Assembly: GCA_002706085.1 (NCBI GenBank)
Contig: PAJO01000020.1
Coordinates: 5,654 to 52,441, forward strand
Length of the DNA stretch: 46,788 bases
Reading direction: 5' to 3'
DNA from: Alcanivoracaceae bacterium
GTDB taxonomy: Bacteria; Pseudomonadota; Gammaproteobacteria; Pseudomonadales; Alcanivoracaceae
Shown: positions 1-8,429 of the stretch, one piece after another
Layout: each line of letters begins with the position of its first letter
Numbering within the stretch: position 1 is the first letter of the stretch
Position numbers and translations under genes: made by a program
Notes under the pieces: generated by a model
Databases searched by the model: none
The model's input: the letters and a program-made list of their open reading frames with translations, nothing else
Told to the model about the DNA's origin: nothing

Positions 1-635
1 TGCTCCAGGGACTCCAGCCGCTCCAGCGTTGCCGGCTCCCACGCGACGTATTGATGCAGGAATTTCACCCGATAGGCATAGATGCCGATGTGGCGCCACC
101 ATTGGCCACCCTGAATATCCCTGGCGCCTTGTGCAAAGGCATCGCGATGCCAGGGAATCGGCGCACGGGAGAAATACAATGCCCGCCCGTTGCTGTCGAA
201 CACCACCTTGACCACATTCGGGTTAAACACATCATCTGCCAGCTCAATGGGCTCACAGAGGGTCGCCATCTGACAATCCGGATGGCTGGCCAGATTGGTC
301 GCAACCTGATCAATCACTGCGGCAGGAATCAGCGGTTCATCGCCCTGCACATTGACGATGATATCGTCGTCACTCAGGCCCAACTGCTGGACAACTTCCT
401 GCAGCCTGTCTGTCCCTGAGGGGTGATCTGTTCGGGTCATGACGACCGGCACCTGGCCTTCCAGCGCATCCGCAATTCGCTGATCATCGGTCGCCACGTA
501 AACCTTGTCCGCCTGACTGGTCAGACAACGCTCTGCAACCCGGGCAACCATGGGCTTGCCTGCCAGATCCGCCAGCGGCTTCCCTGGTAAACGGGTCGAG
601 GCGTAACGGGCCGGCACCACCACATAAAAACGCAT
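1..635 (-). CDS. kdsB: 3-deoxy-manno-octulosonate cytidylyltransferase (partial)
   Basis: CMP-KDO synthetase: activates KDO with CTP in the cytoplasm for lipopolysaccharide inner-core assembly. The minus strand from the ATG at 635 reads [19 protein letters not shown] at residues 5-23, the nucleotide-binding signature of the family, and later NVQGDEPLI, a conserved active-site segment. About 211 of the usual ~250 residues are present; the C-terminus runs off the left edge. An AGAGG Shine-Dalgarno lies about 7 nt before the ATG and supports the start. It is the last gene of the comEC-exbB-exbD-msbA-lpxK-kdsB run, 142 nt behind lpxK with a repeat in the gap. Family assignment is secure. Confidence 0.96.
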   Translation of the reverse strand, partial: MRFYVVVPARYASTRLPGKPLADLAGKPMVARVAERCLTSQADKVYVATDDQRIADALEGQVPVVMTRTDHPSGTDRLQEVVQQLGLSDDDIIVNVQGDEPLIPAAVIDQVATNLASHPDCQMATLCEPIELADDVFNPNVVKVVFDSNGRALYFSRAPIPWHRDAFAQGARDIQGGQWWRHIGIYAYRVKFLHQYVAWEPATLERLESLE

Positions 636-653
636 GAACAACCTCTTTTATAA

Positions 654-779
654 AAGCTTCAAGCTACAACACGAAGCCAGGTCTGGTGATTCTGAAATGC
701 TCCAGCTGCGACTAACGCTTATTCGCAGCTTCAAGCCTAGGGTAAAATCCCAAGCTGATCCGCATTGTAGCTTGTACCT
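654..779. repeat. Heptamer-ended inverted repeat, copy 1
   Basis: Left end reads AAGCTTC then AAGCTAC then AACACG (654-673). The right end (761-777), read on the minus strand, is TACAAGCTACAATGCG, so the ends are inverted copies. An internal perfect 8 bp stem, AGCTGCGA at 704-711 with TCGCAGCT at 723-730, would form a hairpin. The element starts at the lpxK stop codon (TAG 778-780) and fills nearly all of the lpxK-kdsB gap. It matches copies at 23002-23140 and 36209-36352. An adjacent 12 bp palindrome, CTTTTATAAAAG (645-656), lies just before the kdsB ribosome binding site. Confidence 0.7.
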
Positions 780-1758
780 AATCTTTCCCCAGCGCCCGGT
801 CCAGAATCTGCTCAAGAAGGCCCTCCGGCAGGCTCGCCGTCACCGGCAGAAACCACCAATGTGGTTCGGCAAACTCCTTGCACTTGACCGCATCTTTTTC
901 GGTCATCAGCACAGGCAGGCCATCCGCGAACGCCAGGTCCGCCGGTTGGTAGGCGTGATGGTCCGCAAACACATGAGGGGTAATATTCAGGCCCAGGATA
1001 TTGAGCAGATTGAAGAACCGTTTGGGATTACCGATACCGGCAACCGCATGAACCTGGGGGTGGCTACGCAGAAAGTCCTGTGGTGACAGGCTGTGCCCGC
1101 CCTGCAAACTCTCAACCCCATCCGGGCGCATGATCATCGGGTGAGCACCGCTCCAGCCACCACCGGTGCTAATGACAAAGTCCACCTCCTTGAGCCGCGA
1201 AGCAGGCTCACGAAGCGGACCTTCCGGCAAGCACCGGCCATTACCCAGGCCTCGCTGACCGTCCACCACCACCACCTCGACACTGCGAGGCAAGGCGTAG
1301 TGCTGCAAGCCATCATCACTGATAACCAGATCAGGCTGATGATCCCGTACGGCCACCTGCAGCGCATTATGACGATCAGGATCCAGAATGACGGGAGCGC
1401 CGGTGCGGCGAGCAATCAGGACCGGTTCGTCCCCGACGTCCAGTGCCGCACTCTGGGCATCCACCGTCACCGGGTACTGATTCGTCTTGCCGCCGTAGCC
1501 GCGCGACACGACCACCACCGTCAGCCCTCGGGCTTTTGCCGCCTGAACCAGCGCGATAACAAGCGGGGTCTTGCCTGTCCCGCCAACAGTAATATTGCCG
1601 ACCACCAACACCGGCACAGGCGGAACGGGCTTCGCCTTGCGAAACCGGCGCAGCCGTCGCGCGGCTTCCATGGACACCAGCATGGACAAGGGCCGCAACG
1701 GCACAAGCCACGGGCTACCCTTGTACCAGCCCTTCTGAATCCACTCACTCACCGACAT
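778..1758 (-). CDS. lpxK: Tetraacyldisaccharide 4'-kinase
   Basis: Phosphorylates the 4' position of the lipid A disaccharide precursor, using ATP, at the inner membrane. The 326 aa length is normal. A hydrophobic N-terminal segment (about residues 15-30) is followed by the LpxK Walker A motif VGNITVGGTGKTP at residues 53-65. The later segment SDDGLQHYALPR carries the conserved DDGLQH motif of the family. The gene starts 32 nt behind msbA and is followed by kdsB, so lipid A phosphorylation, lipid A export and KDO activation share one transcript. The stop codon touches the heptamer-ended repeat at 654-779. The small Trm112-like gene (ycaR) often found between lpxK and kdsB is not here. Confidence 0.97.
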   Translation of the reverse strand: MSVSEWIQKGWYKGSPWLVPLRPLSMLVSMEAARRLRRFRKAKPVPPVPVLVVGNITVGGTGKTPLVIALVQAAKARGLTVVVVSRGYGGKTNQYPVTVDAQSAALDVGDEPVLIARRTGAPVILDPDRHNALQVAVRDHQPDLVISDDGLQHYALPRSVEVVVVDGQRGLGNGRCLPEGPLREPASRLKEVDFVISTGGGWSGAHPMIMRPDGVESLQGGHSLSPQDFLRSHPQVHAVAGIGNPKRFFNLLNILGLNITPHVFADHHAYQPADLAFADGLPVLMTEKDAVKCKEFAEPHWWFLPVTASLPEGLLEQILDRALGKD

Positions 1759-1790
1759 GGCAATCTGCCCCTGAATCCTCGTTCCCTGAA

Positions 1791-3533
1791 TTACTCTTCT
1801 GCAAAGTCCATCCGATAAAGCTGGGTATAGATACCGTTCTTCGCCAGCAACTCCTCATGGCTACCCTGCTCCATGAGCTGGCCCTGATCCAGTACCAGAA
1901 TCCGGTCGGCCTTCTCGATGGTGGAAAGACGGTGGGCAATAACCAGAGTGGTTCGCCCGGCCATGACCCGCTCCAGCGCCTGCTGAATGTGGTGTTCAGA
2001 TTCAGTATCCAGCGCGCTGGTCGCTTCATCCAGAATCAGCACTGGCGCATCCTTGAGCAATGCACGGGCAATCGCGATACGCTGGCGTTGTCCACCGGAC
2101 AGTTGCACCCCATCCTGGCCCAGACGGGTGTCCAAACCCTGCTCGAGTTGTTCAATAAAACGCCAGGCATGGGCATCACGGGAAGCCGCTTCAATCGCCG
2201 CATCGTCCGCCGCACGCAACTCGCCATAGGCAATGTTGTTACGCACAGTGTCGTTAAACAGCACCACCCGCTGGCTGACCATGGCAATCTGGTTGCGCAG
2301 TTCTCCGAGGGTGTATTCATCCAGTGGCACACCGTCCAACAGGATGCGCCCCTGATCCGGATCGAAAAAGCGGGGCAACATGGCACTGATGGTACTCTTT
2401 CCCGCACCGGAACGGCCCACCAGCGCCACGGTTTCGCCGGCGCGAATGCGGAAGGACAGATTTCGTATTACGGGTGTTTTGGGCTCGTAACCAAAGGTCA
2501 CACCGTCAAACTCGATATCACCGCGCACCTTGGTAGCAGGCACATAGAGTCCCTGATCCACTTCTTCAGGTGTATCAAGCAGCTCGAACAGGCTGGCAGC
2601 ACCGGTTACCCCGCGCTGCACCTTCACATTCACGTCGGTGAGCTGTTTCAGAGGTTTCTGGATCATCCCGGCCGCCGCAATGTAAGACAGGAAGCCACCC
2701 ACCGTCAGCGCGTCACCCATCAAGTGGATATAGAGATAGGTAATCGCGCCGATCCCGACAGCCACAAACAACTGCACAATGACGGTACTGGCAATCTTGC
2801 TGGCATTGAGCTTCACATTCTGTTTGGCAAATGTGCGGCTGACAGAATGAAAACGGTTGGCTTCCTGCTCCTGGCCACCAAAGATTTTCACCTCACCGCT
2901 GCCCTCAATGGCCTCACCCAGAAAATGCGTGATATTGGACATGGACGCCTGGATTCGTCGACTGATCTTGCGGAAACGCTTGCTGGTCACATTGACGACC
3001 AGGGCAATCAGCGGCGCGACGGCAACCAATATCAGAGTGAGCTTCCAGTTCTGCCAGAGCAAAAAGCCTAATAGCCCAATCACGGTCAAGCCTTCGCGAA
3101 TGATCACAATGATCGCATCGGTGCCTGCACTGGTGACCTGCTGGGCGTCAAAGATGATCTTCGACATGATCCGGCCTGAGGCATTCTTGTGGTACTCCGA
3201 CTGGGGCAGCTTAAGAACATGACCGAACACATCGTTGCGCAGCACATACACGATTTGTTGAGCGACCCAGTTCATCGTGTAACTTCCCATGAACTGACCG
3301 AGCCCCTGGAATATCACCAATACCAGGGGCGCAATGGACACCACCATCACCCGAAATTCCGTGGGATTGACGATGGTTTCGCCGAGATACCCTGCCAGCT
3401 GGGCCGCACCGGCTTGCGTCCCCGCATAAATGGCGTAGCCAATCACACTCAGGACAAGCATGAACCAGTAAGGACGAACATAGGAAAGCAGCCGCTTGTA
3501 GGTCGGCCACACGTCCACAGAGGATTGACTCAT
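1791..3533 (-). CDS. msbA: Lipid A export ATP-binding/permease protein MsbA
   Basis: Homodimeric ABC exporter that flips core-lipid A across the inner membrane. The 580 aa protein has an N-terminal transmembrane domain of about six helices (residues ~15-310) fused to a nucleotide-binding domain. Walker A is GRSGAGKST near residue 372, the signature LSGGQRQRIAIAR near 476, Walker B LILDEATSALD near 497, and the switch histidine is in IAHRLS. Its start overlaps the exbD stop by 4 nt and lpxK follows 32 nt downstream, the classical msbA-lpxK pairing. A general multidrug ABC exporter would look similar, but length and position next to lpxK favour MsbA. Confidence 0.95.
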   Translation of the reverse strand: MSQSSVDVWPTYKRLLSYVRPYWFMLVLSVIGYAIYAGTQAGAAQLAGYLGETIVNPTEFRVMVVSIAPLVLVIFQGLGQFMGSYTMNWVAQQIVYVLRNDVFGHVLKLPQSEYHKNASGRIMSKIIFDAQQVTSAGTDAIIVIIREGLTVIGLLGFLLWQNWKLTLILVAVAPLIALVVNVTSKRFRKISRRIQASMSNITHFLGEAIEGSGEVKIFGGQEQEANRFHSVSRTFAKQNVKLNASKIASTVIVQLFVAVGIGAITYLYIHLMGDALTVGGFLSYIAAAGMIQKPLKQLTDVNVKVQRGVTGAASLFELLDTPEEVDQGLYVPATKVRGDIEFDGVTFGYEPKTPVIRNLSFRIRAGETVALVGRSGAGKSTISAMLPRFFDPDQGRILLDGVPLDEYTLGELRNQIAMVSQRVVLFNDTVRNNIAYGELRAADDAAIEAASRDAHAWRFIEQLEQGLDTRLGQDGVQLSGGQRQRIAIARALLKDAPVLILDEATSALDTESEHHIQQALERVMAGRTTLVIAHRLSTIEKADRILVLDQGQLMEQGSHEELLAKNGIYTQLYRMDFAEE

Positions 3534-3955
3534 TGTGCCTCGTCAGGGGTTTGGCGGGTGGTGAGCGACAGCTTAACAAAACCCAGCTGCCCCGCCACGT
3601 CGTAGACGCGCACAACAGACTGATAGGCCACATTGGCATCCGCATAGATTTGCAGCGGCAGATCCGTTTTGTCCTGGCCAAGTCGTAGCAGGGCCACCCG
3701 CAGGCTTCTGCTGTCGCTGGCTGCCAACTTTTCCCCGTTGACCAGATAATCTCCGGTGGAGGTGATCGTCACCTCCACTTGATCTGGCGACGGGGCCAGC
3801 GCCGTTCCATCAGCCTGTGGCAGGGTGATCGCAAGCTGCGTCTTGTCATCAAAGGTGGTGGAAACCATGAAGAAAATCAGCAGCAGAAACACCACATCGA
3901 TCAGAGGTGTCAGATTGACGCTGATTTCTTCCTGGCTGGGACGGGGGAACTTCAC
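3530..3955 (-). CDS. exbD: ExbD/TolR-family biopolymer transport protein
   Basis: 141 aa. One N-terminal transmembrane helix holds the proton-path aspartate (D20 in NLTPLIDVVFLLL); the rest is a small periplasmic domain. With ExbB/TolQ partners these proteins couple proton flow to energising outer-membrane processes. Translation starts at GTG (3955), overlapping the exbB stop as GTGA, so the two are translationally coupled; it also overlaps msbA by 4 nt. No tonB, tolA or other partner lies in the window. The location inside a lipid A operon, as in pseudomonads, leaves the energised client unknown. ExbD fits better than TolR from overall sequence, but the distinction is not certain. Confidence 0.9.
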   Translation of the reverse strand: MKFPRPSQEEISVNLTPLIDVVFLLLIFFMVSTTFDDKTQLAITLPQADGTALAPSPDQVEVTITSTGDYLVNGEKLAASDSRSLRVALLRLGQDKTDLPLQIYADANVAYQSVVRVYDVAGQLGFVKLSLTTRQTPDEAQ

Positions 3956-4581
3956 GCCTTTTCTCCTGGCTCGGCTTCGCGGTCACCGTGTACCAGATCC
4001 ACTACGTGTACCGCGCTCTGCTCAAGCTCAACGGTAATTTCTTCCACCCGGCGGACAAAAAAGCGGTGAAAGAAAATAGCCGGAATCGCCACGACCAGGC
4101 CGGCAGCGGTAGTCAGCAAGGCCTGGGAAATCCCGCCCGCCAGTTGTGCGGCATCACCGGTACCGTGAATCATGATCGCGGCAAACACATCGATCATGCC
4201 GATCACCGTCCCCAGCAAACCCAGCAGAGGCGTAATGGCCGCAATGGACCCCAGCGTACTGAGAAATTTTTCCAGCTCGTGAATCACACCGGTCGCACTT
4301 TCCTGAATGCTTTCCTTCATGATGTCTCGGCCGTGCTTGGCGTTGGCCAGGCCCGTCGCCAGAATACGTCCCAGCGGTGAACTGTCGCGCAACTTGATCA
4401 GATTGCCCTCATTGAGCAAGCCCCGCTTCAACAGGGTCTGCACCTGCGGAACGGTATCCGCCGGCGCCAGTTTGCTCGGCCGTAACGTCCAGAAACGCTC
4501 AACGACAATGGCCAGTGCCACCACGGAACAAATCAGGATCGGGAGCATCATCCAGCCCCCGGACTGCACAAGGTCCTGCAC
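3952..4581 (-). CDS. exbB: MotA/TolQ/ExbB-family proton channel protein
   Basis: 209 aa with three predicted membrane segments: residues ~9-27, then two closely spaced helices around 110-135 and 150-175 (ITPLLGLLGTVIGMIDVF and ALLTTAAGLVVAIPAIFF), the conserved core of TolQ/ExbB/MotA proteins. It forms the proton-conducting stator with ExbD. The start is GTG at 4581, preceded by a purine-rich GGGGAGAGAAAG. It lies 47 nt behind comEC and overlaps exbD by 4 nt. The short form without a long N-terminal extension is typical of the exbB gene of lpxK-kdsB clusters. Confidence 0.9.
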   Translation of the reverse strand: MQDLVQSGGWMMLPILICSVVALAIVVERFWTLRPSKLAPADTVPQVQTLLKRGLLNEGNLIKLRDSSPLGRILATGLANAKHGRDIMKESIQESATGVIHELEKFLSTLGSIAAITPLLGLLGTVIGMIDVFAAIMIHGTGDAAQLAGGISQALLTTAAGLVVAIPAIFFHRFFVRRVEEITVELEQSAVHVVDLVHGDREAEPGEKA

Positions 4582-4628
4582 CTTTCTCTCCCCTCACTCA
4601 CTACGTCGCCCATCTGGGCGCAGTCGGG

Positions 4629-6869
4629 TTACCAGAAACGCCAGCCGGCCGGTTTGTGCCAGGGCCGGGCATGAGATTGGCGCCATTTTGTTATAAGCGG
4701 AACATTATCGGCATCACCCCGGCGAAACACAATCATGCCGGACTCATCGGTGCGCAGAACTGTGACTCCCGACGCCCGCAGACGTTCCAGCACCTGCGCA
4801 TGGGGATGGCCGAAATGATGGCGATAACCGGCACTGGCAACCGCCCACTGTGGTGAGGTGTCACGCAGAAAGGCCGCCGACGTGCTGGAGCGACTACCAT
4901 GATGGGCCAGCACCACCAGATCGCTCTGTGGCCACTGCCCCAGCAATGGGTACTCACTCTCACGGGTAATATCACCGGGCAAGAGCAACGACAGGCTTCG
5001 CCCTTCGATACGCAGCACACAACTCGCATCATTGCCACGCGCATTACCGTCGCCCTGCCGCGGCCATAACACCCGAAAGCGCACCCCGTCCCACAGCCAC
5101 TGTTGCCCGGCGTGACAGGGGGTGCTACCGGCTACCCGCTCGGGTTCACCACTCAGCACCGCCCGGGACTCCGCCATCATTGGCAAGATGGCTCGCAAGC
5201 CTCCCGCGTGATCATTGTCCCCGTGACTGACCACAATCCGGTCAGGGACAAGGCCAAAACGATTGAGCCACGGCACCACGATACTGGCTGCCATACTGCC
5301 ACCCGGCCAGGATGCCCCGGTGTCGTATAACAGCAGATGTTCACGGGTCCGTACCGCCAACGCCAACCCTTGCCCCACATCGAAAACAGTCAGTTCCCAT
5401 TCACCGGCGGGTAACGGCGCCGGGCGCTGGGCCAGCCATGGAATCAGGAACAACGGCAACAAACGCCGGGGGAACGGCAACCCGGGCATCATCAACATCG
5501 CCACTGCGACCATCAGGCAAGTCCCGGCCCATGCGCCAGGCAAGGGCAACCCCGGCAAAACCACGGTGTCAGCCAACTCCTCCATCAACCACGCGGAAAG
5601 CTCAATACCCGTGGCAGCCCCGTGCAACAACACGCTGCAGCCAGCCAGAGCGCCACATAAGGCCAATGGAATCACCAAAAACGAATACAGGGGAATCAAC
5701 ACGATATTCGCCAGTGGCGCACTCAGTGACCACTGCTCGAACAAGACTGCGCCCAGCACGCTCATGACCGCAGGCAATAGCACGATCAACCGGCGACTGC
5801 CCTGCCCCATGGCCAACCAACCAATGGCAGCCACGGCACCGAATGACAACCACAAGCTTTCCGACAAGGCAGCCAGGGGAAACGCCAACAGCACGACGCA
5901 CAGGGCCATTGCCAGGCTACGCCATAACGAGAAAGGCTGTCGCAAACACGATGATATCGCCACCACGGCCAGCATGGTCACGGCCCTCAGGGTCGGCAGA
6001 CTGAAACCCGCCATCGCGGAATAGCCAACCGCCGCCAGCATGGCCGGGCACCACGCCAGCTGTTGCAAGGTATAGCGCTGCAAAGCAGGCACTAACCGCT
6101 GGCAAAGCGGCATCAGGCACCAGCGGCCGAGCCAGCCCGCCAACCCGGCCACCAGCGCAATATGCAGCCCGGAGATCGCCAGCAGATGGGCCGCCCCCGT
6201 GGCCTGAAAGACCTGCCACTGCTGCGGGGTCAGTCTTGAACGGTCGCCGACAATGAGTGCAGGCACCACCGATGCTCCCACCGGTGAATTCTGCAAGCGA
6301 GCAGCAAGACTGGCGGACAACTGCTCTCGCCAACGTAAAAACCCGCGGCCCTGCGACAACCGATGCCACTGTCGTATCGAACCGCGCGCATGAATCCCCT
6401 GCGCCAGGTCCCGGCGAGCCAGATCCGCACCCGTTGCATTAAACTGCCCTCGCCCAGCCTTGAGCTTGACCACTATCCGGGCCCGCTCCCCCGCACGCAC
6501 AGGTTGCGGCGGGTCATAATAGTTCACGCGCACACGGTGAATGCCTGGCCAGGCGTCGTTGCCGGAGACTTCCAGTAGCAGGGCCTGACGCCAACGCCAG
6601 CGTCCAAAGCGATATTCATGGACCGTTTGCGGCAAGGCGACCACCCGGGCCTCAAACGGTAGCACCTCCCCTTCCAGGGCATCGGGCAACTGCTGCCCAA
6701 TTCCCCACTGCAACTGCATCACTCCGGCCATGAAGGCCAACCCCGGCAACAGCAACCATCCTCGCCACCGGCGACAGCACAGCACCGCAAACAAGATCAC
6801 ACACAGCGGCCACAACACGCCAAGCCAGCAACCCGCCACCATGGCCAGAGCCGCTATCCACCACCCCAT
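4629..6869 (-). CDS. comEC: DNA internalization-related competence protein ComEC/Rec2
   Basis: Inner-membrane channel that carries single-stranded DNA into the cytoplasm during natural transformation. The 746 aa length is normal. Domains in order: N-terminal hydrophobic segments and an OB-like periplasmic region (about 1-200); the Competence domain with many helices, beginning near GDRSRLTPQQWQVFQATG and LLAISGLHIAL; and a C-terminal metallo-beta-lactamase-like domain with VSHGDNDHAGG (about residues 545-555) and LAHHGSRSS. The ATG at 6869 has GGGGAG just upstream. It is the first gene of a six-gene minus-strand run, so an uptake gene leads a lipid A/KDO transcript. No other competence or pilus gene is visible. 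Confidence 0.95.
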   Translation of the reverse strand: MGWWIAALAMVAGCWLGVLWPLCVILFAVLCCRRWRGWLLLPGLAFMAGVMQLQWGIGQQLPDALEGEVLPFEARVVALPQTVHEYRFGRWRWRQALLLEVSGNDAWPGIHRVRVNYYDPPQPVRAGERARIVVKLKAGRGQFNATGADLARRDLAQGIHARGSIRQWHRLSQGRGFLRWREQLSASLAARLQNSPVGASVVPALIVGDRSRLTPQQWQVFQATGAAHLLAISGLHIALVAGLAGWLGRWCLMPLCQRLVPALQRYTLQQLAWCPAMLAAVGYSAMAGFSLPTLRAVTMLAVVAISSCLRQPFSLWRSLAMALCVVLLAFPLAALSESLWLSFGAVAAIGWLAMGQGSRRLIVLLPAVMSVLGAVLFEQWSLSAPLANIVLIPLYSFLVIPLALCGALAGCSVLLHGAATGIELSAWLMEELADTVVLPGLPLPGAWAGTCLMVAVAMLMMPGLPFPRRLLPLFLIPWLAQRPAPLPAGEWELTVFDVGQGLALAVRTREHLLLYDTGASWPGGSMAASIVVPWLNRFGLVPDRIVVSHGDNDHAGGLRAILPMMAESRAVLSGEPERVAGSTPCHAGQQWLWDGVRFRVLWPRQGDGNARGNDASCVLRIEGRSLSLLLPGDITRESEYPLLGQWPQSDLVVLAHHGSRSSTSAAFLRDTSPQWAVASAGYRHHFGHPHAQVLERLRASGVTVLRTDESGMIVFRRGDADNVPLITKWRQSHARPWHKPAGWRFW

Positions 6870-7143
6870 TGCTGCTCCCCGGTTGGCACCACACCCTGTG
6901 TATTTCGTGCTTCAGCACGTTTCGCTGTGGCAAATACCCGTGGCAGGTGTATGCCTTTGTGGTTGTTGCGGGCATAATAGCCAGCCGCGGGGGAAAGCGG
7001 GGTAAGCCTCTGACCCCAATTTCTGCCAGACATGCGCTATGCAGATCACCACAAAGGTCGGATAGCCTGCCGCCCAAGGTTCAGGCAAGCTGACCGGAAA
7101 CTCCGGGCACAACACGCCCGATCAGGCCAGCAGATGCGAGTTC

Positions 7144-7740
7144 ATGCCTAAACGGATATTTCGTAAATACCTGCCCAAGCCCGAACGGCTTCGTGAACAG
7201 AAATCCTTGCGTTTTCTGGGCGAGGTATTGGCAGATCCGAATCTATGGCATATCAACCGCCGCTCCCTGGCCGGCGCCGCCTTCATCGGCATTTTTTCCG
7301 GGCTGCTACCCATCCCTCTGCAAATGGGACTGGCCGCCTTTCTTGCGGTGCGTTTTCACTGCAACTTGCCACTCTCGGTGATGCTGGTCTGGATCTCCAA
7401 CCCGGTCACCTATGTGCCCATTTTCTACTTTACCTACCGTATCGGCGCCTGGCTGCTGGGCATGCCGCCGCACAGTGGTGAAGACATCACCGTAGCCTGG
7501 TTCGTGGAGCAGTTGATCCCGCTCTGGGTCGGCTCTGTGCTGTGCGCGTTGTTATTTGGAGGGGTTGCCTATCTGACCGTCAAGGTGGCCTGGCGGCTGG
7601 CAGTGATTCGCAGCTGGAACCTGCGCGCCCGTGCACGAGCACGGGCACAGCGTCGTGCCGCCCGCAAGGAGCAAGCGGCACAACGCAACGAAGATGACAG
7701 TAAAGAGAAAGACGAAACCGAGGAACCGCGTCAGAGCTGA
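7144..7740 (+). CDS. DUF2062 membrane protein
   Basis: 198 aa. Recognisable DUF2062 features: an N-terminal segment rich in basic residues (PKRIFRKYLPKPERLREQK), then RRSLAGAAFIGIFSGLLPIP, a helix with the SNPVTYVPIFYFTYRIG motif, and a further helix near residues 125-145. The tail from about 160 is extremely Arg/Ala/Glu-rich and probably cytoplasmic. Function of the family is not established. It is divergent from comEC, separated by 274 nt that hold only a small hairpin (CGTGCT-TC-AGCACG, 6906-6919) and no clear promoter I would defend. Its last 10 nt overlap the end of the convergent lolD gene. The same neighbour relation to comEC and lol genes is known in pseudomonads. Confidence 0.88.
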   Translation: MPKRIFRKYLPKPERLREQKSLRFLGEVLADPNLWHINRRSLAGAAFIGIFSGLLPIPLQMGLAAFLAVRFHCNLPLSVMLVWISNPVTYVPIFYFTYRIGAWLLGMPPHSGEDITVAWFVEQLIPLWVGSVLCALLFGGVAYLTVKVAWRLAVIRSWNLRARARARAQRRAARKEQAAQRNEDDSKEKDETEEPRQS

Positions 7741-8429
7741 CGCAACACCCCATCATGCAGCTCATACTGCTTTGGACAGCGGCTCGCGAAGTCCCGGTCA
7801 TGTGTCACGATCATGAAAGCGGTACCCAACGAGCGGTTCAGCTCCAGCATCAACGCCTGCACTTGTTCCGCCGTACGCTCATCCAGATTACCCGTAGGCT
7901 CATCTGCCATGACCAGAGCTGGCTCAGTGACCAGCGCCCGGGCAATGGCCACCCGCTGACGTTCACCGCCACTCAATGCAGATGGTTTGTGGCGAAGGCG
8001 ATGCCCCAGCCCCACCTTCTCCAACATGGCAGCCGCCCGTTCCTGACATGCGGCAGGTTTGTCACCACGAATCAATAACGGCATGGCCACGTTCTCCAGC
8101 GCGGTAAACTCCGGCAAAAGATGATGGAACTGATAGACGAAGCCCAGGTAGCGGTTACGCAACTTGCCGGTGGCACGATCGTTGAGCTGGCTCAGGTCGT
8201 TACCGGCGATGGACACAGAGCCGCGGGTGGCATCGTCCAGGCCGCCCAGCAAATTCAGAAGCGTGGATTTACCGGAACCGGACGCACCGATAATCGCAAG
8301 GATATCGCCCTGCTCAACAACCAGCTCCACTCCGCGCAGGACCTCAAGCTCGTTATTGCCCTCCTGGTAGCATTTCACCAGAGACTGGGCATGCAGCACC
8401 GTGCTGCCTTCGCTGCGGAAATCATTCAT
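7731..8429 (-). CDS. lolD: Lipoprotein-releasing system ATP-binding protein LolD
   Basis: ATPase of the inner-membrane Lol complex that extracts outer-membrane lipoproteins for handover to LolA. 232 aa from the ATG at 8429, chosen because the longer upstream reading lies inside lolC. Walker A GASGSGKST is at residues 48-56, the signature LSGGERQRVAIARAL near 144 and Walker B ALVMADEPTGNLD near 165. YQFHHLLPEFTALENVAMP is typical of LolD/MacB-type ATPases. The start overlaps the lolC stop by 8 nt, so the pair is coupled. No second permease gene follows; lolD ends against the convergent DUF2062 gene. Confidence 0.96.
   Translation of the reverse strand: MNDFRSEGSTVLHAQSLVKCYQEGNNELEVLRGVELVVEQGDILAIIGASGSGKSTLLNLLGGLDDATRGSVSIAGNDLSQLNDRATGKLRNRYLGFVYQFHHLLPEFTALENVAMPLLIRGDKPAACQERAAAMLEKVGLGHRLRHKPSALSGGERQRVAIARALVTEPALVMADEPTGNLDERTAEQVQALMLELNRSLGTAFMIVTHDRDFASRCPKQYELHDGVLRQL

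Noticed and set aside
1857-3071. 404-codon plus-strand frame opposite msbA
   Set aside because: MsbA carries all ABC motifs on the minus strand; the plus-strand product has no recognisable motif.
6870-7143. Possible small gene between comEC and the DUF2062 gene
   Set aside because: Short frames in both directions have no ribosome binding site or recognisable product; the region is better read as a divergent upstream region.
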